Positions 41,651 to 54,511 of a stretch of 64,000 bases of DNA are shown piece after piece. The DNA lies in assembly GCF_014356525.2 (NCBI RefSeq), contig NC_052515.1, forward strand, positions 21,346,365 through 21,410,364, in the 5' to 3' direction. Numbering within the stretch: position 1 is the stretch's first letter; every line of letters starts with the position of its first letter. The notes under the pieces were generated by a model, which was given only the letters and a program-made list of their open reading frames with translations, was not told the DNA's origin and made no database searches. Origin of the DNA: Nilaparvata lugens (lineage: Eukaryota; Arthropoda; Insecta; Hemiptera; Delphacidae). A program made the translations under genes and the position numbers.

Positions 41651-43826
41651 GGGGATTAAATATTTTTCTGAATTTAAATTAATCAAGTTAATTTTAAGTT
41701 GGTATAACAAGAGGAGGAGTTTCAAGGAAAAATGGGTTTTACCCATTTATTTATTTATGCACAACATTTTAATTTTGATAACATTTAATTTATTTATTAG
41801 GCTAGCACAAACAATACAACGATCGGAAAAGAAAAAACAGGCTATTGCCCAAAACTTCTTCAATTTCCTAATTTAGTTTCAAATTGTCGATAAATTATAT
41901 GTAGGTTTATTTTGAATGGGGAGTTAGTTGTTTAGGGAAATTACTGAAGGGAGATTTACAAAGTTTAGACTCAATAATGGGTTCAGAGGAGAATGAATGC
42001 TACCTTATTCATAGGATTGGTTTGTTTTATTACATATTATGATGATTAAATAGATGAGGGATTACTTGAAAAGCTCCTGTCTGTTATTGAAATAACTGAT
42101 ATATCAGGATTAAATTACTCTACAAACGAATGCATTTATATACAACTATATTAAAGCCGGGAAAAGGTTGCCCTAAATTGCACAATATTAAAACAGATTG
42201 AGTTAGAGATAGAGGTTTACCTCTTTCTCGAGATCCAAAATCATTCAGACTGGATAGGCTATAAACTATTTTTTAGATCAGGAGATAATGTTGTGATGAA
42301 TGGGAGAAATCTTGATACTACATTACATTTATTTGAAGTTAGATTTATTGGAGTGAACTAACAAATGCAATATTGAAGGAGAGGAAAAGGCGATCCCCCA
42401 GACCGGTTAGTATTATTTCTAGACTTCATCACATCAATATACCAATGATAATAAGTCTGAAAGTATGGAAGTGCAGGCACCAAAGATAATCTTCCACATG
42501 ACACAGAGTATTGGAAAATATACTCAAATGTATGAGAGCAGCGAGATTTACAACGCAAAATATGGATAAATAGATGAAAAGAATGTGTTTTACAATATGA
42601 TAGAAGTGATTATTTACATTAAAGAAGTGAATAGTAAATATTTTACAAACTGGAACCACGGATGAGCCGCTGGAAGCAAAAGGTAAATTTCACAAGGAAG
42701 TATCACTCGATCTTCGAGCACAATCACAACCCCGCAATCACACACACTCAAGGAGAAACAAAGCTGAAGATTGCATAGTCAAGCCCGGGTTTGAGTGATG
42801 AGATGGATATCTCTGAGAGATGATGAACTTACATTTTGAGGTTCAACGGAGAACGATTTGACTTTATTGGAAGTTATTAGTGCCGTCCAACCGTATTCGA
42901 GCAATCACCCTTATAGCGGGAGCAATAAAACTCGCCACTTGTTCAGTGATAGGATACGAGTAATCTCAGTTATTGCTTGATCTCCTAGCAAGAAAAATGT
43001 TTAAGATTGATTGTTCAGATTCAGGTTGAAAAAATAATTGTACATAAAATAAAATTTGTTGTTTCAATCAAACTATTATAATAATTATTGTTGCCAGGAA
43101 TTCCCACGGGGGGTGCTCAAAAACAAAATCTGACGGTGGGGGTCCCAAAAAGGTCACGATGTCATTGGTTTTAGAGGGGGATGGGCAACCCTATTGTAAA
43201 AAATAATAATCATGAATCAGATCAAAGGATTTTAAGCTTTTATACTTCAATATAAAAGTATCCGAATTAACTGGGACCGGCCTCATTAGGTGAATCAGGT
43301 TAATTGAATATTCGGATAGTTGGAGTTTTCACGAAAACACGGGAAATTTTGAGAAACTCACCATTAAATATACTATTTACTCTTATCTAAATTTCGCAGA
43401 AATTTTTCTTCTAAAAGTGATTCGAATCTTCTGTAATAATTGGCAATTCGCATAATCGGAGTTCGGATAATCGGAGTTCGGATAATTGGAATTCTACTGT
43501 AGCCTACATTACTGCATACGATTAGAAACTAATTCATTACTTGGATCGGTATGGTTAGGTTACGTTACTTTATGTTGGGTTAGATATCAATTATTATTAA
43601 CTGAGAGAACAAAATAAAAAAATAATTGCATAGGAACTGAAACTACTGTATTATTTGGATATGTATAGTTAGATTGGGTTAGATTAGGTTGGTTTAAGTT
43701 AGGTTAGGTATTTTGAAAATGTAAAATGTGAAATGGTTTGTAAAATGTGAAAACAATATACTACATTACTACATCCCACAAAACTAAAACAACTGTATTA
43801 TTTGGATATCGATATGGTTTGCCTAC
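41651..43826. other. Intronic gap, no gene seen
   Basis: AT-rich with scattered GTTAGGTTA-like words near 43556-43712, and no exon recognised. Confidence 0.5.
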
Positions 43827-44138
43827 CTTATCATCGATGTTGACACTCCGCCTCAACCTCATGTCAACATACTGGTCGGCGGACTTGCCGCGCCTGAGCT
43901 GCTTGCCGGCAGCAGCCATGGCAGCGGCTGCATGCAGCTCGTCCAGGTCGCCATGACTACGTACTCCGCTGCGTGCCATGAACAGGTACTCGTAGGCCCC
44001 CCCAGTCACGCTACCGCCCCCGCCTCTGCCCTCCCCGATGTCACCGCCCCCCGAGTCCATAGACACCGACATGAGGGGGGTCAGGTGGGTGGGCGACACT
44101 GACAGGTTGCGGCGGGGCGGTTTCTTGGGCGGCGTTGG
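43827..44138 (-). CDS. Adaptor gene exon 5 in this window
   Basis: 312 bp, phase 0 at both ends, acceptor TTGTATTTTGCAG/CCA and donor GATAAG/GTAGGC. The 104 residues begin with a basic proline motif PTPPKKPPRRNLSVSPTHL, of the kind bound by SH3 domains or 14-3-3 proteins. A glycine-rich patch, the motif GGAYEYLFMARSG, an alanine run and ADQYVDMRLRRSVNIDDK follow. YEYLF and QYVDM resemble tyrosine motifs of ANKS1 linkers. Confidence 0.85.
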
Positions 44139-44267
44139 CTGCAAAATACAAAAAAAATGTCAATATCATGGAGATGCAAAAACTTTTCCTCTCAAAATGT
44201 TCAATACTTTCAACTGATTTCTCGTTTGTTTTTTGGAATTATATATACTGAATATATATCAGTAATT

Positions 44268-44785
44268 GAATGGCTTCCCGGAAAAATGTTACAAGCACCA
44301 AAATTTTAATACTCGATTTTTTTTATGGAAGAACGTTCCTCGTTCTATTGCCTATCATGCTTATCATTGCTTATCAACATTTATTCATATAATATTTTTA
44401 ATATGTATTTTTCTCAAATTTAGTTTAATATAATATTAATTTTCATAATTTAGTTTATCGATTTTAAATTCAGCGAATTACGCCAGGCCCTTACAAACAC
44501 AGGCTGGAGCCTACATGTGAGTCTCTCACAACGTAAGGGTGTATATAAATGTACTGTAACTGTACTGTATTACTTGTGAGAAAATTCGTAAATTGTGAGA
44601 ATAAATTGATTTGATTTTATGTAGTAACATCTATTGATAAATTTTATAACTTTTACAGTAGTTATTGGTAGGAGAAGTTGTTAAAATACTTTTAAAATAT
44701 CCAAAAAATTAACGTTCAAACGTTTGTTTTAGTTCTTGTAACATTTGAGAAATTGCGCTTGTAACGTTTTTCCGGGGAGCCATTC
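44268..44785. mobile_element. TIR element with a nested retroposon tail
   Basis: Inverted ends of 29 bp (GAATGGCTTCCCGGAAAAAT and continuing) at 44268-44296 and 44757-44785, with three or so mismatches. Inside, 44480-44620 looks like a LINE or SINE 3' end (GGCTGGAGCCTACATGTGAG, ending AATAAATTGATTTGATTTT). No transposase. The block is flanked by two copies of the acceptor region of the exon at 44138. Confidence 0.75.
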
Positions 44786-44811
44786 CATTGTGGAAAATGA
44801 GAATTATTAGA

Positions 44812-44892
44812 ACTGCAAAATACAAAAAATTATGAAAGCATTGAAACATCATGGATATGTGAAAAATGTTCTTCCCAAAATTTTCAATACTT
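44812..44892. repeat. Second copy of the acceptor region of the exon at 44138
   Basis: It shares CTGCAAAATACAAAAAA, ATCATGGA.ATG and TTTTCAATACTT with 44141-44220, 670 bp away and on the other side of the TIR element. Confidence 0.65.
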
Positions 44893-44924
44893 GTTTTTTT
44901 GGGTTTACCAATCGAAATTTAGGA

Positions 44925-45065
44925 GGAGGTGAAGGAGGAGGAGGAGGAGGAGGAGGAGGAGGAGGAGAAGAAAGAGGTGAAGCGGTAGAGGATGATGAGG
45001 AGGAGAAGGAGGATATTAAGAAGTGGGAGAAGGAGAAGGAGGAGGGGAGTAAAGAGGAAGAGCAA
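44925..45065. repeat. (GGA)n tract in intron
   Basis: Imperfect GGA/GAA triplets for about 140 bp, ending about 80 bp from the donor of the exon at 45142. The glycine/glutamate frame through it is spurious. Confidence 0.9.
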
Positions 45066-45141
45066 GGTGGATGGTAAAAAATGAGTTTTCACTTGAGCTC
45101 ATCAAAACCAATTCAAATGCTATTGAAAACCACGAGCTTAC

Positions 45142-45349
45142 CGATATTTTACTGCCCCCAGTAGGCGTCATGGGCAGATAGATATCGCGAGGCGAGGGCG
45201 AAGGGGAGGGACCCGTACTGGAGGCGGTGGAGGAGACACTCATCTGATCCAAGTCGCGGTGATTGCGGGGGCAACTCAGCTCGTTGCCCGACAGATAGCT
45301 AGAGTCCATCAGCGACTTAGATAGGCCACTGTTGTTGTTGTCTGACATA
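45142..45349 (-). CDS. Adaptor gene exon 4 in this window
   Basis: 208 bp beginning with one base of a split codon, acceptor TTCTGTGTTGCAG/T and donor ATATCG/GTAAGC, ending in phase 0. The 69 complete codons start MSDNNNSGLSKSLMDSSYLSG, then are Ser/Pro-rich (SSTGPSPSPSPRD) and end IYLPMTPTGGSKIS. The MTPT and SPSP sites suggest proline-directed kinase sites. The internal ATG is not needed as a start because the phase joins the upstream exon. Confidence 0.83.
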
Positions 45350-45420
45350 CTGCAACACAGAATACAAAATAATTAAATTTCAACTAAAAAGTGAAAGTAC
45401 ATTTCCTATGGCCTGAATAT

Positions 45421-46007
45421 ACAGCGTATTCCACGAAAGGTGTAACAACTGTAGACCATACATTCTACATAAAATTTGCAACAAAAAATATTCAGTGAAA
45501 ATTTATTATATCGATCTTTGTTTTCTAGGTATATCGATTTCTCGATATTTTTGGAAAACGTCAATTACTAGAAAGCCATCAATAAAAACTATTTCCAAGG
45601 ATATGGTTAGAAACAGGAAGAAATTTCCAATAAGATTTCTATAATTTGTTCCTTTATTTGACGTTCTTGAACTCTCTATGAGCTCTCAAGGTTAAATAGA
45701 ATGCATTCGTCGATTTCAAAGCCAAATTCCAAACTGTTTGAACGCTCATAAAAAGTTCAAAAACGCCAAACAAAGTCACTAATTATATGAATCTTATAGG
45801 AAATTTCTTCCTCTTTCCCACCATTTCCTTACAATTGCATTTTGACTGATAATTTTCTAGTTATTGACGTTTTTCAAAAATATCGGAAAGTTTATATATC
45901 TTGAAAACTGAGGTTGAAATAAGAAAATTTCACTGAACATTTTTTGTTGCAAATCTCATGTGGAATCTATGGTCTTTGGCTGTTACACCTTTCATGGGAC
46001 ACCCTGT
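45421..46007. mobile_element. Fold-back element
   Basis: Inverted ends of about 90 bp: ACAGCGTATTCCACGAAAGG at the left against the reverse complement of TTTCATGGGACACCCTGT at the right, with shared TGTTACACCTTT and TTTTTTGTTGCAAAT words. There is no coding capacity. Ends beginning ACAGGGTGTCCCA-like are common in arthropod genomes. Confidence 0.8.
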
Positions 46008-48949
46008 ATCATTAAAGCCTCCCCCCCCCCCAGGCGGCACTTTGCCATGGGGTAAAAATGCCTACAATGATGTGCTTTGTATACTGGATTTTTTTATGAA
46101 TAATTGAATGAAGGCCATTCATTTATAATATTAGAACCTTCATTTGGCCTCATAGACATCTCACTCAAGCCGTGACCGATAGTTTAACGTGTCCATTCGA
46201 TAGCACGGGAGTTACCTGGTTGAAAAATGTTGTTCTTCCAGCCACTGCAACTGACCAACTCACCTCTCTTGATTTAAATAACGTAATGTAATATGCTGTT
46301 CAATGCAGTTCCACCTACTATAACCAATCCAACTCTGTTATTTCATGTATACTCACCCTTTGTTACTATTACTCTTGTTACTATTGTGTGTAAATGTGTA
46401 AATAATGCATTGAAGCGGTTATGGAACATATTAGTGATAGAAAATGAGCATTTTGTAGTGATTTGTTCAATTTGCAGCTATACTTATCAGCTTTCATAAC
46501 AAATTTGTAAAATGAATAAAGCCAAAATTGTTAACCACAAAATTGTGCTTATTAATTATAGAGAAATAACACATTACTCACTATCGTGCTCAAATTGTAG
46601 AATCTCTGTTCATTGCTGACGGTGAAGCCCAAAGGCGCTCTAGAGTTGTGCGTTAGTAATTATATGGATGATGATTGAGATTGAGTAGATGTATAACTTT
46701 GGAACTTTGGGAGGATGTCGAGCAATCGGGAAGCGGTTTTATCTTCTGCTATCTTCTCTCTATGATGATATTAACAAGTACTACTGACCCATCCAACACG
46801 GTGTAGCAGGCACATGGATCTCAATTTATATAGTCAATGATGACTGATGATGATGATTGTTATTATTAGCGTATGGCTTTCAATGGTGGGAGACCCAAGG
46901 GGATGTTCCACCTTGCTGTATATAGTCCAAAGTTCCCTAATGGGAAACAGTTGGAAACCGGACACTAAAGTTATAGTGAGCACAATACATTAAATTTACA
47001 CTTTTCATTTATTATGATAATAATGAGAGACGAATGGGAGCACAGCAATGGGCGGGTTCTGAACAACTGATACGATTGATATCAATCAATATTTTTATGA
47101 AGAATGCATGATTTTTTTTTTATTTACAAACAATGAGATTCTATTCTTTTCCTACAGTTACGTTGAAAAGTGGCCATTGCTGCACTGATTACAGAACGCA
47201 AAGAATCACTTTTCCGCTCTAGTGCGGGAAAAATTTTTCTGCACTCCAGATTTGCAACATGGCAACGCAAAATATTTAGTAGGTTATATGGAGCAACAGT
47301 GCAGCAAAATCAAAATGAAGTTGGTAACAGTGACTGGGCTGCTATAGTGAGCAGACGTGCAACGAAGCACAACGCGCTAATTATTACATTATATATTATA
47401 ACCAAGGACAACGAGGACTTTAGGATTTTAGGATTAAGGTTTTTATCAATAATAAAATTACACAGAAAAACATTTGATGCATTTCAGGCAATTTTACCCA
47501 TAATTACCCACTTTTCATATTCAATGGTAACTGTAGGAAAAACTTAATGTGAAATACGTGCGCAAAGTTCCTCTGCTGCACTCAAGAAACCATTCCGCCC
47601 GAGCCGTAAACGTTTCTTTCGGTGCAGCAAACTGTCACTTTGCGCACTAGTTGCACAAATAACTATTTTGGTCTTGTCGAATATGTATATTCAATAAGTT
47701 TTGAACACTCCATGAATATGCAACTTAGTGTCTCAAATGAATAGAATTTCTAGTTTCAAGTTGGAATAAATTGAGACATCACAGCCACAGCCATCTATTA
47801 AACCATCTACTTAGCAGAGTTCACGATTAAAAGCCAACAAAAACTTGTATGGAATATGCAAGCTATTTGTCTACTGTGCTCGCTCTGAACTTTGCAGTGG
47901 CATCATACAAAATTCATTCTGTTAGATTTTCATCACCATCCACAACTCTAGAAAAACTCAACATTGATTACAACTTGGCACACACAGAAAAACTTTGATA
48001 TGTGCTTTGCAAGCAGCGTGCTGACTTCTTGTAAGCACAGGGCATTCAATTAGCAAGTTACCGCTTGCAATTTACATGGCAAACTGAATACCAACAGCAG
48101 GTTTTAAGTTGGTTATTAAAGCACGGCGTGATTCTGGATGGGAGTACTGTTGAATAATGCACAATTAACAATGTTCAAGTATCAACAAACAAAATGGCTC
48201 AACAAAAACGGAAGCCACAAAAAATTAGAAATGGCGCTCAACATTGAGGTTAGGTTACTTTGCGTCACTCATCTTGCGAAGTGAATTCAGTTGGAGCGTT
48301 TCAACAACTTCTGATTAACGTTGACTCGAAATTAAAACAAAGCTTGCACCCATTTCCTCCCCTCCTTTACTGCCACCTTAAAACCGATGCAGGCAAGCGT
48401 CACTAAATCTAAAAATCTACACTGAAACTTTTCCCACCAAAGTTAAACTCTTTCCCGCGCTTTCCTGAGTACTGTGTACTGACTCCTTCCCGCGCTATTT
48501 TCTAACCTCACTTTCTGTCTTTTTCCCGCGCTACTTCAGAGTTAGCTTCCATCTTCATCCAACATTCACTCATTCTTCTCAGTCAATCCTTTCTATCTTT
48601 CCATGTGCTTTTCTGTGCTCAAACTCATTTCCATGCTGTCTTCAAATCTTATAAATATTGTCATATTATCTTGCTACTTCTTAAGCATTCATGTCAACAA
48701 TATTCCAACTCCATCTATATTGTTTACTGTTTCTTCTCTTTCACTCCATATATACCTTCTTCTCTGATGATTTTTTTCTATCTATATCTATATCCATAAT
48801 ATACATAATTCTGAAACTTTCCTTATTATATTTTCCTATACTCTTCTTTGAATTCTCTCTCTCTAAATATATTTTCTTGTGATACCTATATCTCAAATTG
48901 TAATACCAACTTTTATCTGATCTCATATTTAAACTTTAGTATCGCTATC
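46008..48949. other. Intronic gap, repeats only
   Basis: No exon recognised. It contains a dispersed repeat at 46861-46956 and a GC-richer repeat-like block around 47150-47660 that begins CAGTTACGTTGAAAAGTGG and has CCACTTTTCATATTCAATGG in inverted form near its end. Confidence 0.45.
46861..46956. repeat. Dispersed repeat, copy 1
   Basis: TATTATTAGCGTATGGCTTT through GTTCCACCTTGCTGTATATA to GGAAACAGTTGGAA. A near-identical copy lies at 63361-63456 and a diverged one near 52977-53033. Confidence 0.88.
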
Positions 48950-49645
48950 TCCTTGGCTATGTCAATCTCACTCCCTCATTCTCTCTCTCTCTCTCTCACT
49001 CTCTCTCTCTAGCTATCTCTAGCTTACATTATCTCTCTCCTTGGATCCTTCCCTTATCTCTCCTCAACTCTCTCCCCTCTTCTTCTTCACCCTTTCTCTC
49101 TCTCATCTATGATTTCAATACTTCACATCTTTCTCACCTTTTTTTTCTAATCTTACTCCTTTTCATTAACCTAAAAAACATATCTCTCTTTCCTAAAACC
49201 AATTTCCATATTTCTCCCACGCTTCTTTCCTATCACACTACCTCTTTTCCCGCGCTTTTTCTAACCATACTTCCCAACTTTTTCCGCTCTTCTTCCTAGT
49301 CGTATTTCCCATTTTATCCTAGTTTTCCCTCGTTTCCTCCATTTTCATCTCACTACCAACCTCTCATCCTTTGGTAGAGAGTTAGTGGGACGGATATTTT
49401 TAATATTCTTTCCAAAGAATGGACATTGATATGTCCAAAGATCCGCCAATTTATGTAGATGCATAACAATATAATTATCTATAGTTATTATATTACAAAT
49501 TGCTTTTTCATATCATATAAAGTCCAATGATTATTTTCTTAGTCTATATTATGTAAATTCATCTATAATTTTGCTGTACTTAAGCTATTGTATATAAGTG
49601 TATGAGCCAGTATATATTGTAATCTACATAAATAAAGTACTCAAT
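48950..49645 (+). mobile_element. Retroposon 3' end preceded by a pyrimidine tract
   Basis: A C/T-rich stretch (48950-49380) leads into about 270 bp ending GTGTATGAGCCAGTATATATTG, CATAAATAAAG and a short ATCA tail. The same order of parts recurs at 54512-54888. This suggests the 3' region of one retroposon family, with the AATAAA signal. No protein domain is present. Confidence 0.65.
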
Positions 49646-50807
49646 CAATCAATCCTTCTTCCCTCCATCTCTTTCCCATTCATTTTCTCTTTCCACATTT
49701 TTCTAACCTAACTTCTCATCTCTTTTCCCAGCCTCACATACTACAGTACTTCCTAATCCATCCCACCTCCCAAGCTGATCCCAACCTCCAACTTCCCAAT
49801 GCACATTTTATTAAAATACAAAATACACTTTTCTCCCATCCAAGGCTCAACTTTTTCTAACAGATCCAAAGTAGGCTGAAGCTTGAACACTGTCAGCATT
49901 CCTTATAATAAAACATCACCGCTTCCCATTCAACCAGTGCTGACAGTTTCAAATGAATCTCCCGTCCGCGAAAAACGGAATGTCAATGTTTGTGGACTTG
50001 CTTCAATTCTCCTCCTCTCCTCTCACTTCTCCTTCTCTTCCACCCTCCTACTTCCCCCCTTATTTCTCTTCCCAGTTTCTCTATCACTCTATTTCCCCGG
50101 CCTCTCCCTCAAACTAAAGCATCCCCTAAAAAGAACCTCGCCGACACTATGTATGCTTTCTAAATGAGAAAGTTTACCGGCACTGAAAAACAACAAGAAG
50201 CCAACCTTCATTAAAGCATATGCAAACACTCCAAGCCTCCCCTAGTTGCACCCCCTAAACCACCCTCCCCAACCCTTATAAAACTGCCTACGTTCATTGC
50301 TCGTCTGCAAATAATTCAAACTCTGTTCTAATTATAAGAATATTTCGTCCAAGTTCCAGCCTGTATTTTTGCAGAAATAGAAATAGTACTGGAAACTGTA
50401 GGAAATTTAATACGAGTTTGATTTGAAACTTGATTGTAGTTTATAAGAGAGAAAGAGAATGCAATATTCTGGGATGATCATTAACATAGATAATTGACAT
50501 GCATCAGCCTGTAAAACAAAATGAGTCTGATATTCAATTGATTTGAAGAGGTGTGTACCACTAATAGGAGTATGTGATATGAGCTGGGATGTGTTGTCAT
50601 TGGATGATAACTCTACAATGCATCTATTTTAGTGAATTAAGTTCTACATTGGAATAAGATAAACAGCAGATAATAATAATTCGAATTTCAACTGTTTCAG
50701 ATACCAACACTCAGTTAAATAGGAAATACTTTTGGGACGTATTATTTAAACACATTTTTACTATCTACTTTCAACACTTGTTTGTTTTAATAAAGATATA
50801 AAAATAT

Positions 50808-51099
50808 CATAGAGAAACGATAGCATAAGTAGATGGTATGGGTAGATGGATATCTCATGGTATAGGGCGTTTATGTCGCAACTTCTACTGTTATCCCAAG
50901 CCGATAGTTCAGGTAGTTCTTTCCTATGCAGCTGTGTGACGCTGGTAGTCTCTCAAATTGTGCCGTTCATACACTATCACCCCAACATAACAGTAAAAAT
51001 TGACAATAATCGACAGTAATCGGCTTGAGATAACAGTAAAAGTTGCGACATAAATTCCCTATACCATGGGATATCTACTTAAGCTATTGTTTCTCTATG
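50808..51099. mobile_element. MITE, copy 1
   Basis: 292 bp with inverted ends of about 80 bp starting CATAGAGAAAC and including TATGTCGCAACTTCTACTGT and TTATCCCAAGCCGAT. The flanks AAAATAT and CTAATAT are weakly similar. A second copy lies at 57297-57571 in the other orientation. No coding capacity. Confidence 0.88.
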
Positions 51100-51511
51100 C
51101 TAATATATAGATAAGTTTAAGATCAGTTATAAGTCTTGATAAGATATTTATTTACAGGGGTGCACAGGGGGTCAACAGTGTTGAGAAATCGTTGGAAATG
51201 AAGGGGTTGTAGAAGCTGATTTTTTTATAAATTTATAGGAGGGGGGGTGCGTTCATTTAAAGCAAACTGCTGAATCATTTTAGTTTTTAGTTTTTAGTTT
51301 CATTTTAGTTTTGAATCATTTTAGTTTTTCTTTAAATTGAGCATGCGGCCCTAGATTGTACTATTTTTTTTAATATATCTGAATTTATAAATCTATATCA
51401 TATATTACATGAATGGATATCAAAATAGCATTTGCATCAAACTTATAGATTATATCTAAAAAATACTTTAAATGAAAAATATTATAATTTTTAATTTGTT
51501 GCAGAACTCAC

Positions 51512-51704
51512 ATGGAGATAGCAGACGACGCTGACACCCTCCGATGCCAGTGTGTGGGTGAGTGAGAGGGGGGCCCCCCGGGGGGCATGCGGACATTCTC
51601 GTAGGGGGAGCCGAGCGAGGGCACCGGAATGGGCGGCAGACTCGAGTCACAGCGAAGCAGCTCGTCGTCGCTCATGTCTCCGCCGCTCAAAGCTGCTTTG
51701 TGCC
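51512..51704 (-). CDS. Adaptor gene exon 3 in this window
   Basis: 193 bp, two bases of a split codon at the start and two at the end, acceptor TTTTTGCAG/GG and donor TCTCCAT/GTGAGT. The 63 complete codons read HKAALSGGDMSDDELL, then SLPPIPVPSLGSPYENVRMPP, a proline/glycine part and HWHRRVSASSAIS. SPYENV resembles the PYEALY-type tyrosine motif just after the ankyrins in ANKS1 proteins. No SH3 domain is here, which argues against Caskin. Confidence 0.83.
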
Positions 51705-54013
51705 CTGCAAAAACAAAAATATTCAGTAAATTAAAAATATTTTTTATACAGAGAAAAGTGTAAAGAATAGAAGGAAAAGTGTAATCCCAATTAAAAAGTA
51801 TAAAGAAAAAGATATTGTCAGATTGCCAGTTGACTTAGTTTATCCAAACTAGTTTCTATGCTCAGGGCATCATCTTCAGTGGTATTTTTGTGTTGAGCAT
51901 AAATACTTTTCATCATCTTTAGTAGTAGGTAATCATCTTTCAGTCTAAATGGACTAGCAAATGATGGCGGTCAGACAAACTTATGTTCTCCTGGCCGAAA
52001 ACTACACAACATCTCAAAGAATTGAAAATAATATACTGTAGTGTATACTGTATAATTTGTAGACATTTGAGACTCATGAGCTTTATATGATGATGTGTTG
52101 TGTATCTGCCATACGCTAAATATAAAAATATTTCAGTCTATAGCGAGCTATTCACGAAGTTAAGACATCCAAGTAGTCACGGAGTTGGAGTGTATGCGTT
52201 GTAAGTCGGAGCTTGGGAAGTAAAAACGATCCTACTGATAGTTCTACTACTTTGGGAAAGAAATCGGACCTGTAGACAGAGATAACACCACTGAAGATGA
52301 CACCCTCAGCGTTGAAACTTATTTGGATAGAATAAATAGCATGTGGAACTAAGAACATCTTATTCACGTATCTCACCTTAATATGAAGGAATACCACAAC
52401 ATTTCTGTGTCTGGTGTAAAATTTAAAAAAACTCATACAATATAACAATTGAAAAGTATATACTTTTGGCTTGATACATTTAAATTACAGTTGGAAAAAA
52501 GTCAATGGTTCATTTCTAATTGAGTACTCCACTACCAGGGCAATCCATGTACTGGAGTGGTTTTCAACATGTTTCTGTGTGGAAGGAACATGATTCCAAC
52601 ATTTTTCGTTCTTCGCATCGGAACTCTTTTGTGGCAGGTACTCTGTACCGACGGGAGATGTGAAATTTGGTGCATTCCAAACACTTTTCCAGAACAGATC
52701 AACTTCGGCAAACGTTCAACAGATAGAAAATTTCACCTTGAAGTCTTTTGAATAAAGAATAACAAGGTCTTTTTGTATCTACTGAGAATTATGAAATTTG
52801 AAAAATAATAGTGAAACATCTAGGAGATTTAAAATTCGGGCTTCGAGGTCAAAAATTAAACAATTGAGGGAGCTGAATTCAAAAGATTATCGTTCTCTTG
52901 GAATTCACCTGTCAAATATTGACGCCACAGACAAGTAAACGAGCTTAATAAATTCGCAGTTCTATTATTATTTATTCATTTATGGCTTTTATCGGTAGAG
53001 AGATCCTTTTGGATGTTCTGCCTTGCCGTATTAATCAATGTCATTTCCTATTCACATTCAAGTTTATAGATTAAAATATTATAATATCGGGGCACCGAGC
53101 TCCGCTTTGGAGTACAAAAGCATATAAAATTTATTACGAAAGAAGAAATTATAATATATTTATAGTTCATACAGAAAGGTTCTATCTAATCACAGAGGAT
53201 TGAGATCAATTCCCAGAGGAATGCAAAAATTTCTCTCACAAAAGCATGTTGAATTTTAACCCTGAGTAATTTCACGTGGACCAAAACAGAGAAGACCATT
53301 TCAAAAAGATAGCTTATCTGATTGGTTCTACTGGAATTAATCACAATTAAAACTTAACCGGCTTTTGTACAACCGGCACTAAGTACCTGATTGAATGATT
53401 ACAAAAGTTCAACAGCTGAGTCATAATTTTGTTTCAGTCCCACACACATGCACTCGCTCTCTCACTTCCATCATCAACAGACGACGAAATTAACAGGTGT
53501 TTTTCCAGGGATGAATAAATCCTTTTAACGTCCTTCAGCGAGTTTTCCCAGGGATGAGACCTAGTGTAATCGAATTTTTATATTATAAACCTACTATGTT
53601 CTGAGTTTCATGAGAATCGTTAGAGCCGTTTTCGAGATCTGGTGTAATACAAACATATAAACATCTAAATATATAAACAGAAATTGCTCGTTTAATAGTA
53701 TAGGATAAGGTTCTTCAAGTTTTATCACTAAAACTTTACACTTTCACTACCCGAGTTTTTATTTCATATAGTTCAATATTAAGAAAACTTGATACCTATT
53801 AGAGTTTTAGTAAGTACCCGTGCTTCACATCATAACTCTTTTGTGGCTGGTACTCTGTACCGATGATCGTGAACGGGAGATTTGAACAGATAAACTTGTC
53901 CTATCGCCCCTTATTATGTAGGAAATAATAGCATACTTTGTTATTTTTGTTTAAAATCTTGGGAAGATGAATGTTTCTTTATTGGATCCTCAATTTCTGG
54001 AAATCATTCACTC

Positions 54014-54119
54014 ACTTGAAATCATATTTGCTGATGACATGCTACCTTCTTTCATTGTCTCAACTCACTCGAAATCATATTGCAAATGGCATGCCACCTT
54101 TCTTATTGTGTCAACTTAC
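54014..54119. repeat. Two intronic copies of the 3' edge of the exon at 54120
   Basis: Period about 52 bp. On the minus strand, GATTTCGA/GTGAGTTG (donor at 54068) and GATTTCAA/GTGAGTGA (donor at 54015) repeat the real GATTTCAA/GTAAGTTG (54119) together with the preceding GGCATGC, CAGCAA.ATGATTT. All three keep a consensus donor. Reading on from the real exon meets a stop before the second donor. Confidence 0.85.
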
Positions 54120-54349
54120 TTGAAATCATGTTGCTGATGGCATGCGGCGCGGTGTGCGGCGGAAACTGTCGCAACAGGTCCTGCACAGTGTGATGGTGCT
54201 GGTCGCGCAGACGCAGATCGACGCCCGCCTGCAGCAGGACGCGTGCCACCTCTGTCTTGCCGCACAGTGCCGCCTCGTGCAGCGCTGTGCCGCCGAACGA
54301 CACTGCGTTCACATCCATGCCGGCTGCCAGCAGAGTCTCCACCACCGCT
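54120..54349 (-). CDS. Adaptor gene exon 2 in this window (last ankyrin repeat)
   Basis: 230 bp, one base of a split lysine codon at the start and one base left at the end, acceptor TGTTGACAG/A and donor TTTCAA/GTAAGT. It encodes AVVETLLAAGMDVN, then the ankyrin signature GTALHEAALCGKTEVARVLL and QAGVDLRLRDQHHHTVQDLL, ending ISNMIS. This completes one ankyrin repeat and gives a second, terminal one. Ankyrin repeats bind protein partners. Confidence 0.9.
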
Positions 54350-54511
54350 CTGTCAACACACAATCAGAAGAAAATTGGTTATAAACGAGGAAGAAATTAT
54401 TTATAACATGTGTCTTAAGACAGTATAAATATAACGCTCATGAGTTCTAATAGGAATATTATTGATATTTCCTTGGCGGAGCTGACTGGAAACTCTCCAA
54501 TGGACTCACAA

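Noticed and set aside
43556..43712. GTTAGGTTA-like words resembling insect telomere repeats (TTAGG)
   Set aside because: Irregular, short and interrupted; such words are common in insect introns.
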